From the NCBI GenBank assembly GCA_905250075.1, contig CAJNOP010000365.1, forward strand, positions 129,135 to 193,134: DNA of 64,000 nucleotides, written 5' to 3'. The notes under the pieces were generated by a model that made no database searches, was not told the origin of the DNA, and worked only from the letters and a program-made list of their open reading frames with translations. Shown here in pieces: positions 37,174 through 48,843 of the stretch. This stretch comes from Rotaria sp. Silwood1 (Eukaryota; Rotifera; Eurotatoria; Philodinida; Philodinidae). Every line of letters begins with the position of its first letter. Positions within the stretch are counted from its first letter, which is position 1. The position numbers were made by a program, and so were the translations under genes.

Positions 37174-38794
37174 TTATAGCTGATACTGGGTTCTCCTGTT
37201 CCACATAAGAAATTATCCCTCAGTACATTATTAATGTTTCACTTTCCAAATAATACTCACCGATGGAAAACTTACCATGGAGACTGTGCAAGTTTTTTTG
37301 CTTTGTACAGCACAAAAATCAAAGAGAACCGAGAAAACGACGCGAGAACTGTGAAAAAAGAATTGTATCGGTGGTCTACTCTGATGTGTTGTCGTCGTCT
37401 CTGCAGATTCTTCAATCTCATTTACTATTTCGGGGAATGTATGAAGAGGCATACTTTTTCGAACAATCACGTTCGAAGCCAGTTTTTTTTCTTTCTTTGT
37501 TTGCTCAAATATATTAAAATGAAATTAAGCGTTCTTTCACTTTCGGTCAAGTGGGACAGAATATGCTGCGCATGTATCAGCGATGCGCTCATTCACTGTT
37601 TATTTTCTCTTTCATACTGCTGTTTCAAATCTTGCGCTCACTTCTTTTTCACAAACTGATTGATGCCGTTCGTTCCTTGCAGAGAAGTGTGTTTCGTTCT
37701 TTGAAGGGATTCATTTTCATTTTTCTCTATACACACACTAAAGGACAAACATCGTCAAGTTTTATTGAAAATTATTCATCAGTTTCAATCTGCTGTCAAC
37801 ACGGTGAGCTTCAACTTATTTCACTTTTCACTTGTTACTGCTCGATAGAATGATTTCATAATTTATACAATTATAAGCTTATCTGAAGAACCTTATCCGA
37901 TTTGAAATGTAAGCCTTATTCATCCACATGTCCTTATCAAACAGGCTATTACAAGCTACGTCAAATACGCTACATTCAGGCACTTATTCAAACAAGATCC
38001 CTAAAAAAACGCATTCAAGCGTCTCGAACATAACCCACCACAATAAAACATCTCTAATTTTTCTAGAGTTGCATGTTTTCACTCCTTTGGTCGATGTTCC
38101 TTACGATTTGTACTTAGCTCAAAAAAAAACAACTGTGTGCGTGTGGATGCCATGTGAAGAACTGAAATGTGTTTCCGACGACACCCACACGCACACCCCA
38201 TCAGAAAATAAAATTTTACTGGGACCGTGATCAAGACCAGAACTCAAAAAAAAAAAGTTTTCACAAGCGCCGGACTCGGAACAAGAGAAAATTTTTGTCC
38301 CGCGCATGTGTATCATCGACAAGGAAAATAAAAAATGCAAGTATTCAAGAATTATTCGCGATCCAAGAGCAGTAGATTCTGCAACAGCTTCTCTAAATCT
38401 CGGCAAGCAACAGAACAACTAAACTTACTGAGACCAGGACTAGGACCAAAAAAAGTATATCACCAGGACCGTGACCGGGATCAGAACCAAGATCGGACCC
38501 AGAAAAAAACCAGTGGGCTCCCCACTAAGACCAAAGTATAAAACTTGACCGAGACCAGAGCCACAAGGGTTGCTCCCGCACCGGTCTACTACCCACACAC
38601 CCACAGACATCAAAGCTAGAGCTCGTCGGATCCAGAATCTTTGCAACCAGAGCCTGGATTATTCAAGCATATCAGACTCACACGCTACACGGATCAAACA
38701 TGGCTGAGTCCGGAAGATTCTCAGTGATTCCGGTTTCATGTCAATTAGACCACCTCTAACCGTGATCGACACACACAAACATCCAAACCGACAC
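37174..38794. other. Less AT-rich patchwork after the gap; overlapping open frames without recognisable products
   Basis: Several open frames of 68-141 codons overlap on both strands, most likely because local base composition is more balanced. None has family motifs. At 38222-38560 the sequence is rich in degenerate GACCNN words (for example GACCGTGACCGGGATCAG near 38467). Short telomere-like words occur at 38183-38200 and 38588-38605. Confidence 0.4.
38397..38575. repeat. Degenerate hexamer array (GACCGG/GACCAG words)
   Basis: The sequence proceeds in six-base steps with variations on GACC or GATC (GAGACCAGGACTAGGACC, then GACCGTGACCGGGATCAG), broken by short A runs. A similar but weaker block precedes it at 38222-38240. 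No terminal repeats were found for this block, so its boundaries are approximate. Confidence 0.5.
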
Positions 38795-39064
38795 TAAAGG
38801 TGTAAGCCGTACAGCTGAGCCGCCGCCGCCACCACGGAATCGTAGATAATTTTAAGAATATTTTAGGCGCCGCCGTCGTTGACATCGATAAACATGCAAT
38901 CGGTCGTTTTTTCGTCTCTTAGGAGCAAAGCCTTTTTGTTTTGGTTTTCAAAGCCACTGTCGTCGGTGTAGAAAAACATAAAGTCTAGTAGACGCCGCCG
39001 CTATGGAAAAAAATTTGACCATTATAACCGCCGCCGCTGTTTGACCCTTCGGCTTACACCTCTA
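38795..39064. mobile_element. hAT-like MITE with a CCGCCG core and a perfect 8-bp TSD
   Basis: ACCGACAC flanks both ends exactly (38787-38794 and 39065-39072). The ends are TAAAGGTGTAAGCCG and, inverted, TAGAGGTGTAAGCCG. The core carries CCGCCGCCG tracts on both sides, reading in opposite senses. The T-A-N-A-G type ends and 8-bp duplication fit hAT. Non-coding; a related diverged copy ends at 40925. Confidence 0.88.
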
Positions 39065-39106
39065 ACCGACACTCAAAGATACCTAGTCCAAAGACACCAT
39101 CACTCA

Positions 39107-39409
39107 CAGAGACTTACACCCACACCTGCGTCCACAGACAATCACAATCATACCCACATCCACATCCCATGCTCAGATCAACGTCCACCCTCACACTCAC
39201 CTGCAGCCACAACTATAGCCATAATCACACCCACCACCACAACAACACGCACATGTCATACCCACATCCATATCTACATCCACTCACAGCCACAACCACA
39301 GCCACATCTCACACTCACAACCGCACCCACATCCACACCCACACCCACACCCCACACCCACACCCACACCCCACACCCACACCCACACCCCACACCCACA
39401 CCCTAGACA
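39107..39409. repeat. Decaying telomere-like array (CCCACA type)
   Basis: From left to right the sequence changes from scattered ACCCACA/TCCACA words to nearly perfect CACCCACACCCACACCC near 39322-39409. It is the C-rich strand of the TGTGGG-type hexamer. Open frames across it encode only His/Thr/Pro repeats and are not genes. Confidence 0.75.
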
Positions 39410-40140
39410 CCATGTTACTAAGACCTGCTAAGAACGTATGAGCTGTATCGTTATTGCAGCTCTAGAGGATTCTGTAAAGGATGATGAAGAAATCACTCCA
39501 TAAATCGATCGAATGAGGTCATTTTTTATGTGGTCAGTGACAGTGATCAGATCGCGTTTCGCGCTTTAATTCCACAGGGATTGCACTAACAGCTTTTTGA
39601 TAAAGGGGAAAGATTTTATTTTAGGTGTTAATGAGTAAAGCATTAGTATTTCCCACCTAGAAGGCTAACAATAAGACGACACTTACAAAATATGAAGTAA
39701 TTGAATTCTAATTTTAGTTAAACCTCAACACTATATATGAAAATTAGTCGAGAGAAAGAATAATATGCGTAGTAGCTCACTGAACAGTAAAATAAATATG
39801 CATAGCAGGCTAATATAGTAGTTGAACCGATGAAACGAACAATAAAATTGTATCTGCTGCTTCGTGTGACATGCTTCGTGTGGATATTATCAATAAGATA
39901 ATAGAAGTTATGCACTAAAGATGTATATGACAATACAAATAATTTTTTTCAATATTACGATGTTAAATGAATCAAATAATCTGATAGAAAAGTAATAAAT
40001 ATGAATAGTTTCAACAAAGTAAACTTTCAGAGCGCGCGTATCAACTATAAAAATTGTTATAATTCTGATTTATTCATTTATTTAGTATTTTTTTAAGAAC
40101 TTATTTTAAAACCTCTGACAATATATATTAAATTTATAAC
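39410..40140. other. Spacer with a family L fragment
   Basis: A diverged copy of the 'TTCCACATTTCAGCCCCAAAG...' repeat is visible at about 39570-39600 (TTCCACAGGGATTGCACTAA). The rest is AT-rich without recognisable content. Confidence 0.35.
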
Positions 40141-40490
40141 GCTCAGAGTTCGTGAGTTCCACATTTCAGCCCCAAAGGGGCTGCGCTAACAAGCTTTTTT
40201 TCTCTATTATAAGCAGAAAACATACTGTTGTTTGGGTCAGTCAGGGATTCATCCATGGCCTTCTTTCTTATGACACGAATAACAGTATGCTTTGTCTTTA
40301 CAATAGCGGAGAAACAGCTCACTTGATTCTGACTGGTCGTTAGAAAAAGCTCTCGACCAACTAAGGGTATCTCGTAGAATAGCCCGTGAGGACCTAAGGG
40401 CACCTCCATATGAAAGTCCTTCAAAATCGAAGGATGCTCGGATAGAATAGCCCTTGAAGATCTAAGGGTAACTCCGTAGAATAGCAGCTA
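40141..40490. repeat. Family L repeat followed by a short tandem repeat
   Basis: GTGAGTTCCACATTTCAGCC at 40151 begins a module repeated at 50592 and 51042. Next to it is a small palindrome (AACATACTGTTGTTTGG near 40219 against AATAACAGTATGCTTTG near 40279). At 40360-40490 a degenerate repeat of about 60 bp contains AGAATAGCCC and CTAAGGG twice; a relative occurs at 45835-45885. Confidence 0.5.
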
Positions 40491-40734
40491 TGAAAAGAAC
40501 TGGTAGAAACAGACCAGTTCCTATTAAAGCACTGTTGCGACAGTTCTCAAAATCGGAGCTGAGATGGAACTGTCCTAGGTTTACTCATCTCAATATTCCT
40601 CAGATGTAATCTCTTGACTAAACTAACGTGCGAAATACAGTTATTTCATTTAGTCTTTTGCAATTATTAATAAGCAGATATTGAAATAAACAGGTATATC
40701 TTTTCATCTAAAGCATTATCCAGTTTCGAAATTG

Positions 40735-40925
40735 CAAGCCGCCGCCGTGAAAATTAACAACAATAATGTTTTATCGCCCCGCCGCCATGAACAAAAAATA
40801 AGTTGAATTTTACAGCTGCCGCCACTGAAGAACCTATAGATTCAAATCAGACGCCATTGAAGGTTTAAACAAAATTAAGAATTTTTTACCACTGCCGCCG
40901 ATCGATTCATCGGCTTACACCTCTA
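40735..40925. mobile_element. Diverged relative of the CCGCCG hAT-like MITE
   Basis: The right end, CGGCTTACACCTCTA (40911-40925), is identical to that of the element at 38795-39064. GCCGCCGCCG and CTGCCGCCG tracts occur inside. The left end (GCAAGCCGCCGCCG) is degraded and no target duplication is found, so it is probably an old or truncated copy. Confidence 0.6.
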
Positions 40926-42212
40926 TCAACAGGAATATAACTGATAAAAATGACTGCCAGTTAGACTATGATGGACGTTTTTCTCATCTTAACAAAAAGG
41001 TATAGAAAAAAAACTGGTCTATATATTTCAGAATGTTTTCTAATAACGATATTTCTTAACAATAATGTTAATTGAGCATTGTCAATTTTGGATGATAGTT
41101 TAGATTTTACACATATATTTTTTTCTACGTCTAGCCAACGTTATATACTCGAAAAATACAGAAAAAAAAACTCTAAGTGACCCCAAAATCTATAAAACAA
41201 TCTTTATATATGTCACCTTTACACAGCGTATAGTAATTCGATTGACTTTATAAAGGTGGAATAATTTTTACGGCATATCTCTACATGTTGTTAAACGCTT
41301 GCTGTTTGAATCGAGTGTATCTCTAACAGAGCTTTTCACTGGATCCAAACATTTCTTTTGGACCTGGTCAAAGAAATATGCACTCTTCTATCAATTTTTG
41401 CATCAATACATTATTCAAGAGTGCATCTTGTAGGGAAATGTTTTCTCTTCTCTCTTGTGTATCTAGACAAGCAATACGATAGTTTTCAGTCAAAATATTT
41501 TAATAAAAAAAATCCGAATCTGAATGTCGATATTCTATTGAGTGTCTCCGAGAAACAACAAACACCTATACCCACTACACCCCAATATCCTGTCAAAATT
41601 TAGCCAAAGACGTTCGGAAGTCTAGGAACCTAAATCTTCAATTAGTTTCTCGGAACTCTGTATTTCACTTCAGAGTTGAGTGGCCTCCACTCTGAGAAAT
41701 TTTCTAAAAATTTTTTTTCAAAAAAGCGTTGTTTTTCCAAAAATTCTTTCTTTAGTGAAACAAATCAAATTCAAAATTTTGAAAAACGGATTTCAAACTC
41801 GGACTCCACGATCTCAAATGCCTTTGATCAAACTTTGTAAAAAAAAAGTCGTTATTTTCCAATAATAGCCTTGCGTTGATCAAAGAATTAAACCCAGGAA
41901 TTTGCCTTCACCCAGTGACTGATAAAGTAACTATTTATGTAACGATAACTTCGCATCTTTAACCGGTTCCAATTCCCATTAGGTTAAAAATTGAAAATGG
42001 TCATCGATAGTAACAATCATCGTAGTAAGATGCGGATAATGCAAATGCCGAGCAAAAACTAGACTTCACTTGATTATGCGTGAGTCGACAGAACAAGCAT
42101 TGCTGATTATGAATATATACATTTTGATTTTTTAGACTTCACTTTAAGCAAAAAGTTCAAGAAGAAGTAAAGTCTCCGGAAGAACCGAAAGTAGCTACTT
42201 ATTTGGAAATTT
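40926..42212. other. Intergenic, no feature recognised
   Basis: Moderately AT-rich sequence with short, unconvincing open frames. A small inverted pair ACTCTGTATTTCACTTCAGAGT (as two halves) lies near 41650. Nothing else can be supported. Confidence 0.3.
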
Positions 42213-42850
42213 AAAGACTACTCTAGTTTACGCTGAATATTCTTTGCTAAAGCTATTTGATTTAAATTGTAAACAAGAAACTGCATTGAATGGCCTGTAT
42301 TTTACCAAAAAATATTTGACGTCAAAATTTGGCATGTGCTTGGCTAATGACAAAATTAACTAGAAAATAGCTAACAGGAACAAAAAGCCAAATTTTGATG
42401 GTGAATATTTTCTGACAATATATAGACCATTCGATGCAGTGTTTTATGCTGATTTCGAATAATATATCCGTTTAGTCCAAAGGATGTATTCAACATAGAA
42501 AATTTCAAAATGGAATCCTAACTTTAGCCATTTTGTCATTCCTGCGAAAAAAGTCGTGTTTCTCAACAATGCTAAGGCCTTAAGTCAAGAGTATATGTAA
42601 CTTTTTTGCAATTGTCCTGATGGTTTGAATACTATATAGAAACAGCTTCAAGTCTTATTGCAAAAAAGGAGATAGGTTTGCAAAGCCCACTTATCAGTCC
42701 AGTCAAAAGTGAGTCTTGTGAAACCAGCCAAATCGCACTACAGCGATAAAATTTCCTCAAGTTCATGTAGATGCTACAGTTATTTATACTGAATTCAAAT
42801 AAAATAGCTACAAGAAAGAATACTCAGCGTAAAATAGAGTAATCTTTGAT
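42213..42850. repeat. Imperfect foldback repeat
   Basis: TACTCTAGTTTACGCTGAAT near 42220 matches the reverse complement of ATACTCAGCGTAAAATAGAG near 42820. An inner pair, CTGCATTGAATGG (near 42282) and CCATTCGATGCAG (near 42428), and CAAAATTTGGC with its inverse also fold. Non-coding. Confidence 0.55.
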
Positions 42851-43454
42851 TATCTACATAGATGGCAATTTTGGTTCTTCTGCAGACTCTTTATTACTCC
42901 TCAAATTGTTTGTTTAAAACAAGATCTAAAAAACCAAAAACTATATTCGTAATTAGTGTTACCAGCTGTGTCGACTTGTGAGTGATTAAACGAAGTTTCA
43001 TTTTTGCTCAGCTTTTTCATTAGCCGCACCTTATAGTTTGGATCGATGCCACTGGTGCACCATGTACAGATAAGATGATGAACGGCGCATCGTTGGACCA
43101 GTAGACCATTGTCACCGTTCCACATCTGATCGGAAATTTTTGTATTAAAATATTTTAGCTAGAAAGTATTGTAGTGCTTCTCTAAGTATATGATGCGCAA
43201 GAGAGAACATTTCCCGATAAGATGAACGTTTGAACAATGTATTAATGCAGAAATATATAGAGCAGTTCATATTTTTTTTGATCGGATGAGGGATTCTAAT
43301 CTCTAGAGAGAAAAACCATATTCCTGAAAATTGGGTTGCTTGAAGTATCGTTTAGATGAATTCTTATAAGAATTCAATCTGGTAACGATTCTGTAGCAAA
43401 TGATTCATTACTTTACTTTGATCTGTAAGAGCGTACATACCCAAGCAAACAAAA

Positions 43455-43720
43455 AAAAGCATGCGATGGGTGCGACGAGCGGTCGAAAATTTGATATATA
43501 TATTTTGTTCGTTCTGTTTCAATTTCGATCCCCTCGACACCCATCGAATTTCGAGGACTCGGACACTGTGTCCTATCGACGACTCATTTTCGACTCGTCG
43601 TATATATTTCGACACCTCGGCACTCATCGAAGTTTCGAGTACTCCGAGAGAAGTCACCCATCGAAATAATACTACCGAGACTCCTCTAACACATTTTAAT
43701 CACTCGACTAAAACAAACAT
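43455..43720. repeat. Block of degenerate TCGA-centred words, first part
   Basis: Words such as CTCGACACCCATCGAATTTC, ATCGACGACTC and TTCGACACCTCGGCACTCAT follow each other every 10-20 bases. A similar block lies at 44457-44760. Overlapping open frames here are by-products. Element boundaries were not found. Confidence 0.45.
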
Positions 43721-44456
43721 GTTGAAAGGATCATTTTGAGTGCTTCAAAAGAGTAAAACCGATCATAACAACAGTTTTGATAGAGGAGTCTATAATCTTG
43801 ATCATGTGAAACTTCAAAATCCGATTTTAAAATATTCTTTATTTTTATTTAATAATTTTAGTAGAATTATTCGAATTTGCTTCATAATTCACCTTAATTT
43901 TAGAATTTTCTGAACAAAATTGATCGTCCACCGATTGAAACTAAAACTAAACTTCGCCTGCTTTTTTGACTACGACAGCAATAATGAATGTCCACGTTGT
44001 GAATTTAAAAAAAAATTATTAAATATTGACCTCATGCTTCCACGTGCAAATTGATCGATTATCTCATATTACACGTCATTTTTATTCCATAAGTAATTTA
44101 TACGGAATCTTAAATAAAAAAAAGTTCTTGTGTCACTTACAAAGATATAAAAAGTTTTCTTTCTGGGTGAAATTTTTTTTCATGATAAAAAAATTTTTCT
44201 CGATAAAAAAATATAATTTTTAGTGTTCAAAAAATAAACTTTTTTCTGGATGAAAAATATTATTTATAATGTTTAAAAGAAAATTTTCTCTCTGGACACA
44301 AAGTATTATTTTCAGTTTTCAAAAAATAAAATAAAAAAGCATGAAAAACAATAAGTACTATCTTCTTATGAATTAAAAAGGTCGTTTCGATATACGAATA
44401 ATAGTTCATATTTAACTCAACTGTTTGACGAAAGTGAATCGTAAGTACTCATGTTC

Positions 44457-44760
44457 AAATCTACTTCTCCGCATATGTTCGATAGGTTTCGACGACTCGA
44501 AATTTATATACGATGGGTCTGGACAACTCGAAATTGAGACATCTATCGGATAAAAATTCTTTTTTTCGATGAAATTCCGATCCAGCGGAAACGATTATTC
44601 GAGTGGTTGAAAATTGCTAGTAAAAACAACCTATCGCCGAGCCCTCGACCCATCGGAAAATGGCACTTCCAGGGGTCGATTTGAAATTTCGATACCCAAC
44701 GGAAGCCAAAATCGACGCATCGAAATACCTATCGAATGGTTGGTTGGGTAAAATTTCAAA
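44457..44760. repeat. Block of degenerate TCGA-centred words, second part
   Basis: Words such as TTTCGACGACTCGAAATT, CCCTCGACCCATCGG and TCGACGCATCGAAATACC resemble those at 43455-43720. The two blocks may be opposite halves of one element about 1.3 kb long, but terminal repeats could not be confirmed. Confidence 0.4.
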
Positions 44761-44871
44761 CTTAAAGGAGTTTTCCATTTTATACAGCATCCCAAAGGTC
44801 AAACTAAAACTAAAAGTCATTCGTTACAAGATGGTCACAAGATTCGGATTCTTCTAAGAATTCATCTAAAT

Positions 44872-45493
44872 CAGAGATGGAACCGGTACCGGTCTGAATT
44901 TTGGATCGACCGATCGAAACTGGTCTAACCATTCGAAACTGCCTTATACCGATCTATATTTTTCACTTTCCTGCTCTATGATGGTAATCATATGAAAAAA
45001 CAACTGGCACCAAGACTAGTTCCACTGATCACACAGGAATTTATTTAAAAAACAATTTTCAAAATACCCATCAGTGAGACTATTGTTATCAACGGGGAAA
45101 CATTATGCCAGTATGCGTGAAAGTACGAAGGTAGCCCGCAAAAGAGTTCACTATGAAACAAGGCTTCATTTCAAGCCTTAGCCTGTTGTCTGTAGATCGA
45201 TATTTCGTCGGTAGGTCGGTTTTTCTTTTATGAACTGACGTATGGTCAGCATTCTGTTTAATACTGGTAAACTGGTTTTGCCCTGTAGACCGGTCAGATC
45301 CATTTTTTTTCTGTAAATCGGTTTCGGTCGCTGAACCGGTCTAGACCGGTTTTGCCGGTAGATCGGTTTTTGCCCGTCTAGACCAGTTTTACCGGTAGAC
45401 CGGCCGGTCGGGTCCGGTCCGATCCGGTCCGGTCTTACTGTTTTAGACCGGTACCGGTACCGGTCTGAAAAAACTAGACCGATTCCATCTCTG
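44872..45493. mobile_element. hAT-like MITE with an ACCGGT-word core
   Basis: It begins CAGAGATGGAACCGGTACC; the right end, inverted, reads CAGAGATGGAATCGGTC. The flanking 8-mers ATCTAAAT (44864-44871) and ATTTAAAC (45494-45501) agree at 6 of 8 bases, a weak target duplication. The core is built of degenerate ACCGGT/GACCGG words, densest at both ends. It shares the CAGAGATG terminus with the element at 25425-25887 although the cores differ. Non-coding. Confidence 0.75.
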
Positions 45494-45771
45494 ATTTAAA
45501 CTATACCTCAACCAACGAAGTCCTATAAAACATAATAGTTTTTTCTTGAGATACCATTGATTCAAAAACTGAATGTGTAAGAATGCTGTAATCTTCTTGA
45601 ACAAAAACGAAATAATAAAAAGGGTATATTTTTCCTCGTTCTTAAATGCGTTAAAAATCTTGGACGAAAATATATTCGTCCAAAAGCTTTAAGGCATTTT
45701 GAACATGTAAACATGCGCGCTTTTTACAATTTTACTTTCTTTGAAATTCCAGCACGTTCTCAGGTGATCGA

Positions 45772-45822
45772 GTGGGTGTGGGTGAAGACAAGATATACCT
45801 ATAGCCACCCACACCCACACCC
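45772..45822. repeat. Telomere-like inverted pair
   Basis: GTGGGTGTGGGTG (45772-45784) and CACCCACACCCACACCC (45806-45822) face each other across about 21 bases. Both are TGTGGG-type hexamers in opposite orientation, able to form a hairpin. Confidence 0.65.
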
Positions 45823-45889
45823 TCAAGATCTGACAAGCCCTTGAGAACTTATGGGTACCCCCAGAATAGGCCTTGGAAACCTATAGAGA

Positions 45890-46010
45890 TTTTATTAGTG
45901 GCAGTTCGATCAGTTCTCTGGGCCGAGCTGAACTGTGTAAATAGTTCAGCTCCGTTTTTTGAACGATTCAGCAGTTCGGCACTTTTTCGAGCTGTCCTAA
46001 GCCTATTCAC
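45890..46010. repeat. Degenerate AGTTC/GAACT word cluster
   Basis: Words such as GGCAGTTCGATCAGTTCTC and GAGCTGAACTG recur, ending GAGCTGTCCTAAGCC. A related cluster is at about 40500-40575, ending GAACTGTCCTAGG. Its origin is unknown. Confidence 0.4.
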
Positions 46011-46219
46011 TCTATACTGATTGAAATTAACAAACTACACAGTACCATCTAATAGTGGCCAACTTAGTGTGAGATTATATCATCTGGTTTATTTTCGTCT
46101 GGCATGACTAGACAGAAAAAAACTAAATAAATTCGATCTATGCTAAAGTTTTACATCTTGACTCGATGATCCTACTTACAGACGTTAATACTCACCAGAA
46201 ATTTATTATCTTTGATGAG

Positions 46220-46227
46220 TATATAAA
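46220..46227 (+). promoter_or_regulatory. Possible TATA box of the ADP-ribosyltransferase gene
   Basis: TATATAAA lies about 170 bp upstream of the ATG at 46398 in a less repetitive context, consistent with a core promoter. Position and sequence only; the transcription start is unknown. Confidence 0.35.
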
Positions 46228-46397
46228 CATCTTGTTCTTCTCTTCACTTACATAATATAATAAACACTAATAAATAAAATAATAAAAGCCAACATTTAAT
46301 ATTGGTTCTAGATTATAAAAAAGTACTCATACATTTACTAAGCAAATTAAAACGGCAATATTCAAAACATCAATTCAATTTAGTCTTGTTAATTACA

Positions 46398-47926
46398 ATG
46401 GCCACTCCTATCCCACCAACTGATCACTTCCATACAAAATTTGATGATATGACTGTTGAAATTTTCTGTCTTGTCTGGCTCGACGCCAATATCAATGAAA
46501 CTCGAGATACAGAACGAAAATTACGTTCAATCATTAATCATCTTAAGAAATTTCAAGATGTGAAAGAATGTCAAAAATTTATTGAAGAACGATCAAAAGA
46601 TGAACGAGTAGTTATGATTGTTAGTGGTCGATTGGGACGAGAAATAGTTCCTTCTATTCATAAATTTCGACAAGTTATATCGATCTATGTGTACTGCATG
46701 GATAAGGAAGGTAACGAAAAATGGGCTCGCAATTTCGCAAAAGTAAAACTTTTTCAAATGATTTTGTTTTTATTTTATGATTCTTTTTTTTTAATAGGTA
46801 AAAGCTGTTTGTGTTGACCTTGATGAACTTATAGTTCGAATTACAGCTGATCACAGAATCCAGAAAAAAGTTGAAGAACCTCTATCAATTAATATTTTTA
46901 CGACCAGTCCGAGCTCAGGTAAATCAACAACAGGTTTAAATGGTCAATTTGTTTTTTCTCAAGTTCTAATTGATTGTCTTCTACGACTAAAATACACTAA
47001 AGAAGACAAAAAGGAACTTATTGAATTATGTAAACAACAATATCAAGGTAATAGCTTCGAATTGAACAATATTCGTGAATTTCAACAAGATTATTCATCT
47101 AACAATGTTCTATGGTGGTATTCACGAGAAACATTCTTTTATAAGACTCTAAATGCAGCTCTTCGTAAGCAAGATATTCATTTTATGCTTTTGTTTCGTG
47201 CATATATCTTGGATATTCATCGACAACTAAAAGCCCATCAAGCTAAACATTCCTTGCGAGTTTATCGTAGTCAAATGATATTGAATGATGAACTAAAAAC
47301 ATTGAAAGAGAACCGTGGTCAATTCATTTCAATAAATTCATTTTTTTCCACCAGTACCGATAAACAGCAGGCTCTTTCATTTCTCAATGCTACTAATGAT
47401 ACAGATAATTTAGTACCAGTATTATTTGAAATTGATGCTAACCCTAATGTGGCCATTACAAAACCATTTGCTGATATTAGTTCACAATGTGAATATAAAG
47501 ATGAATGCGAAGTCCTATTTATGTTGGGCTCTATTTTTCGTCTGGATAATATCAAACGCAGTAGCGATGGCCAAGTATGGATCATTCAAATGACATTTTG
47601 CAGTGATGATGAACATGATTTAAGACAAGTTCTCATGGATATGAAAGAGCAATTTATTAGTGGAGAAACAAGTCTTCAAACATTAGGAAAAATATTGTGG
47701 GAGATGGGAAAACCTAATCTGGCTGAAAAATATTTTATTCGCTTGTTAGAACAACTCCCAGCCAATGACTCATTACGTCGTCATCTATATCAAGATCTTG
47801 GCAGACTAGCATCACACGTCGGTGACTTGGACAAAAGTATGGAATGGCGTCAAAAAGCTCTCGACTTCAAAAAACAAAGTCAACCAGCTGGCAGTTCAAG
47901 TACTCGTCAAACAACTAATATTAAGG
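46398..47926 (+). CDS. NAD:arginine mono-ADP-ribosyltransferase with a TPR-like tail, 3' exons unresolved
   Basis: Two clear exons, 46398-46742 and 46798-47926, are separated by a 55-nt GT/AG intron; 491 residues are visible. The ATG at 46398 (MATPIPPTD) is the first in-frame ATG. Residues 15-130 form an unidentified alpha/beta region. The catalytic domain (about 205-385) shows the R-S-E signature of arginine-specific ARTs: R272 in VYRSQM, S299-T300-S301 in FFSTSTD, and E351-x-E353 in DECEVLFMLGS. These enzymes transfer ADP-ribose from NAD to arginine; all key residues are intact. Residues 406-475 resemble one or two TPR helical pairs (LGKILWEMGKPNLAEKYF, LGRLASHVGDLDKSMEW). No signal peptide is seen, so the protein is probably intracellular. 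The second exon ends at a good donor (G|GTAAGT, 47927) in phase 1 within a Ser/Thr-rich linker. ART-TPR proteins of this layout are abundant in bdelloids. The next exon may be at 53251. Confidence 0.85.
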
Positions 47927-48843
47927 GTAAGTTTATTGACAGAAAGCCTATTATTTTGGAGTGCGACTACCCCATATGAAACCAAATATATGATGAGTAG
48001 AAAAAAATATTTTGAATGTTTAGAAAAGCAAAAGTTCGTGAAATGATCTACTCGATCTCAGAGTAAATGCCTAATTCGAGTTCGAATATAAATGAAAAGT
48101 TTTAAAAAATCAGTTTCCATGTTCTGGTACCTAAAAACCAAAAGACAAAATTGTTGAAATAAACATAATCCTCTCGCGATAACAGAAAAACACAAAAAAT
48201 AAATTTTACATAATTTTGATAGCAACTCCAATTTACCTTTGAATAATCTTTTTATATTCATCGATATGTCTCGAATTGATAGTTCGGTTCTTGCTTAGTT
48301 ATACTCATTGCTTCAGTACCGAAAAATTGACCGGTTTAATGAAACGGACTGCGATGATGTGATATAATGATGGACGTTGAAAGACAAATTAGGTATTGCA
48401 ATATTAGGTAGACACAAGAGGGAAATCCTAGTCTGTAAACGAAGAAAAAATTTTACTTGTCGTAAAAAGATGACAACATGTAAAGAAACGACACTCGTCA
48501 TTGTCTTTATGATAACGTGAACATTACTTATTCGTCAGGTGCATTGACTATGATTTGTTAATACTATCTAATGATGGCAAACACGTTGAAAAAGCATCAG
48601 TTAAGGAGCTTTTCAACAAAAACTATAATGAGGTATCAGTAGTATCAAATCTCTCATGGTACTATAAACCGTATATAAAAAGTACTGTTATTAAATTTCC
48701 CGACAAAGAGAGAATTTAAAGATATGGTCTATCAGACACATTCAACTGGTCTCGTTTCGTCTGAGCTTCTATTATTCAACTATTTTAAAATATAGATTAA
48801 ATATCTACTTAGATGCAATAAATTTAAATAATTAAGCAATACA

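Noticed and set aside
37231-38646. Ten or so overlapping frames of 68-141 codons on both strands
   Set aside because: They overlap each other in conflicting frames, lack motifs, and are expected from the less AT-biased composition.
39041-39441. His/Thr/Pro-rich open frames
   Set aside because: They translate the telomere-like CCCACA array and have no protein character.
43364-43739. Three overlapping Ser/Arg/Thr-rich frames of 89-97 codons
   Set aside because: They arise from the degenerate TCGA-word block and conflict with one another.
46302-46397. A 32-codon N-terminal extension of the ADP-ribosyltransferase
   Set aside because: The extension begins at TTG, not ATG; the first in-frame ATG is at 46398 and suits the downstream domain.
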